DNA from: Liopterus haemorrhoidalis
Taxonomy: Eukaryota > Arthropoda > Insecta > Coleoptera > Dytiscidae
Reading direction: 5' to 3'
Assembly: GCA_963971575.1 (NCBI GenBank)
Contig: OZ020611.1
Span: 143,122,419 to 143,186,418 of the forward strand
Length of the DNA stretch: 64,000 nt
In this document: positions 63,973 through 64,000 of the stretch, piece by piece
Layout of the letters: each line of letters begins with the position of its first letter
Position numbering within the stretch: position 1 is the first letter of the stretch
Notes under the pieces: model-generated
What the model saw: the letters and a program-made list of their open reading frames with translations, nothing else
What the model was told of the DNA's origin: nothing
The model's database searches: none
Made by a program: the position numbers and the translations under genes

Positions 63973-64000
63973 TAGGGTGACCATTTTCTTAAGAAGGCAA
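63973..64000. mobile_element. Left end of a TAGGGTGACC-family MITE, cut by the window
   Basis: TAGGGTGACCATTTTCTTAA matches the left end of the complete element at 40860-41108. The rest lies beyond the window. Confidence 0.65.

Overview
The window looks like insect nuclear DNA. It is AT-rich and intron-bearing, with spliced genes that have GT..AG junctions and AATAAA signals. It carries an insect-type 7-transmembrane odorant receptor (7tm_6), interspersed TTAGG-type repeats and a dense load of transposable elements (TEs). I cannot name the order or species from sequence alone.

Only two host genes are supported, both on the + strand. (1) A choline-phosphate cytidylyltransferase (Pcyt1): an HxGH catalytic exon (3115-3340), a 3.8 kb intron, and a terminal exon (7148-7959) with the rest of the catalytic domain, the amphipathic membrane-binding helix and a Ser/Pro-rich tail. 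N-terminal exons must lie before the window. (2) An odorant receptor split over exons 40111-40687, 46164-46263, 47697-47798, 47852-48007 and probably 48230-48331. All four internal exon joins keep the reading frame. The first exon was not found. Its first visible intron holds a LINE with a perfect 13-bp target duplication, and a complete gypsy element sits about 390 bp upstream of the first exon seen.

Almost everything else is mobile DNA.
- 8.9-14.9 kb: a TIR element, a large minisatellite, a 925-bp mariner with an in-frame-deleted transposase, and a THAP-domain TE.
- 14.9-23.2 kb: a Helitron-type helicase relic split by a mariner, itself split by a 6.3 kb element that contains a Helitron-like copy.
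- 23.3-24.3 kb: a foldback element with a 9-bp duplication.
- 25-29.1 kb: a LINE carrying four separate DNA-transposon insertions, one of them with a further hAT inside it.
- 30.6-34.7 kb: LINE, Helitron-like, SINE and mariner remnants.
- 35-39.7 kb: an apparently intact gypsy/Ty3 element with LTRs that read as identical.
- 40-54.8 kb: the receptor exons interleaved with LINE, mariner, SINE and hAT copies.
- 55-63.9 kb: hAT MITEs (miniature non-autonomous elements), four copies of a Tc1/mariner-type MITE in alternating orientation, a R1-like LINE relic, and other MITEs.

Most promising observations: (a) a TE family with TIRs beginning ATAGGGGATA, whose two deleted copies keep the first exons of two different convergent genes (a THAP protein and a protein resembling insect SWIM/YqaJ-type proteins); (b) one ~37-bp minisatellite found inside at least five MITEs with different terminal repeats; (c) a plant Stowaway-like terminus; (d) the recent, potentially active gypsy; (e) the mariner ORF that keeps its DNA-binding domain but lost two of three catalytic residues without losing frame. 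All family assignments are by eye and memory; no search was run.
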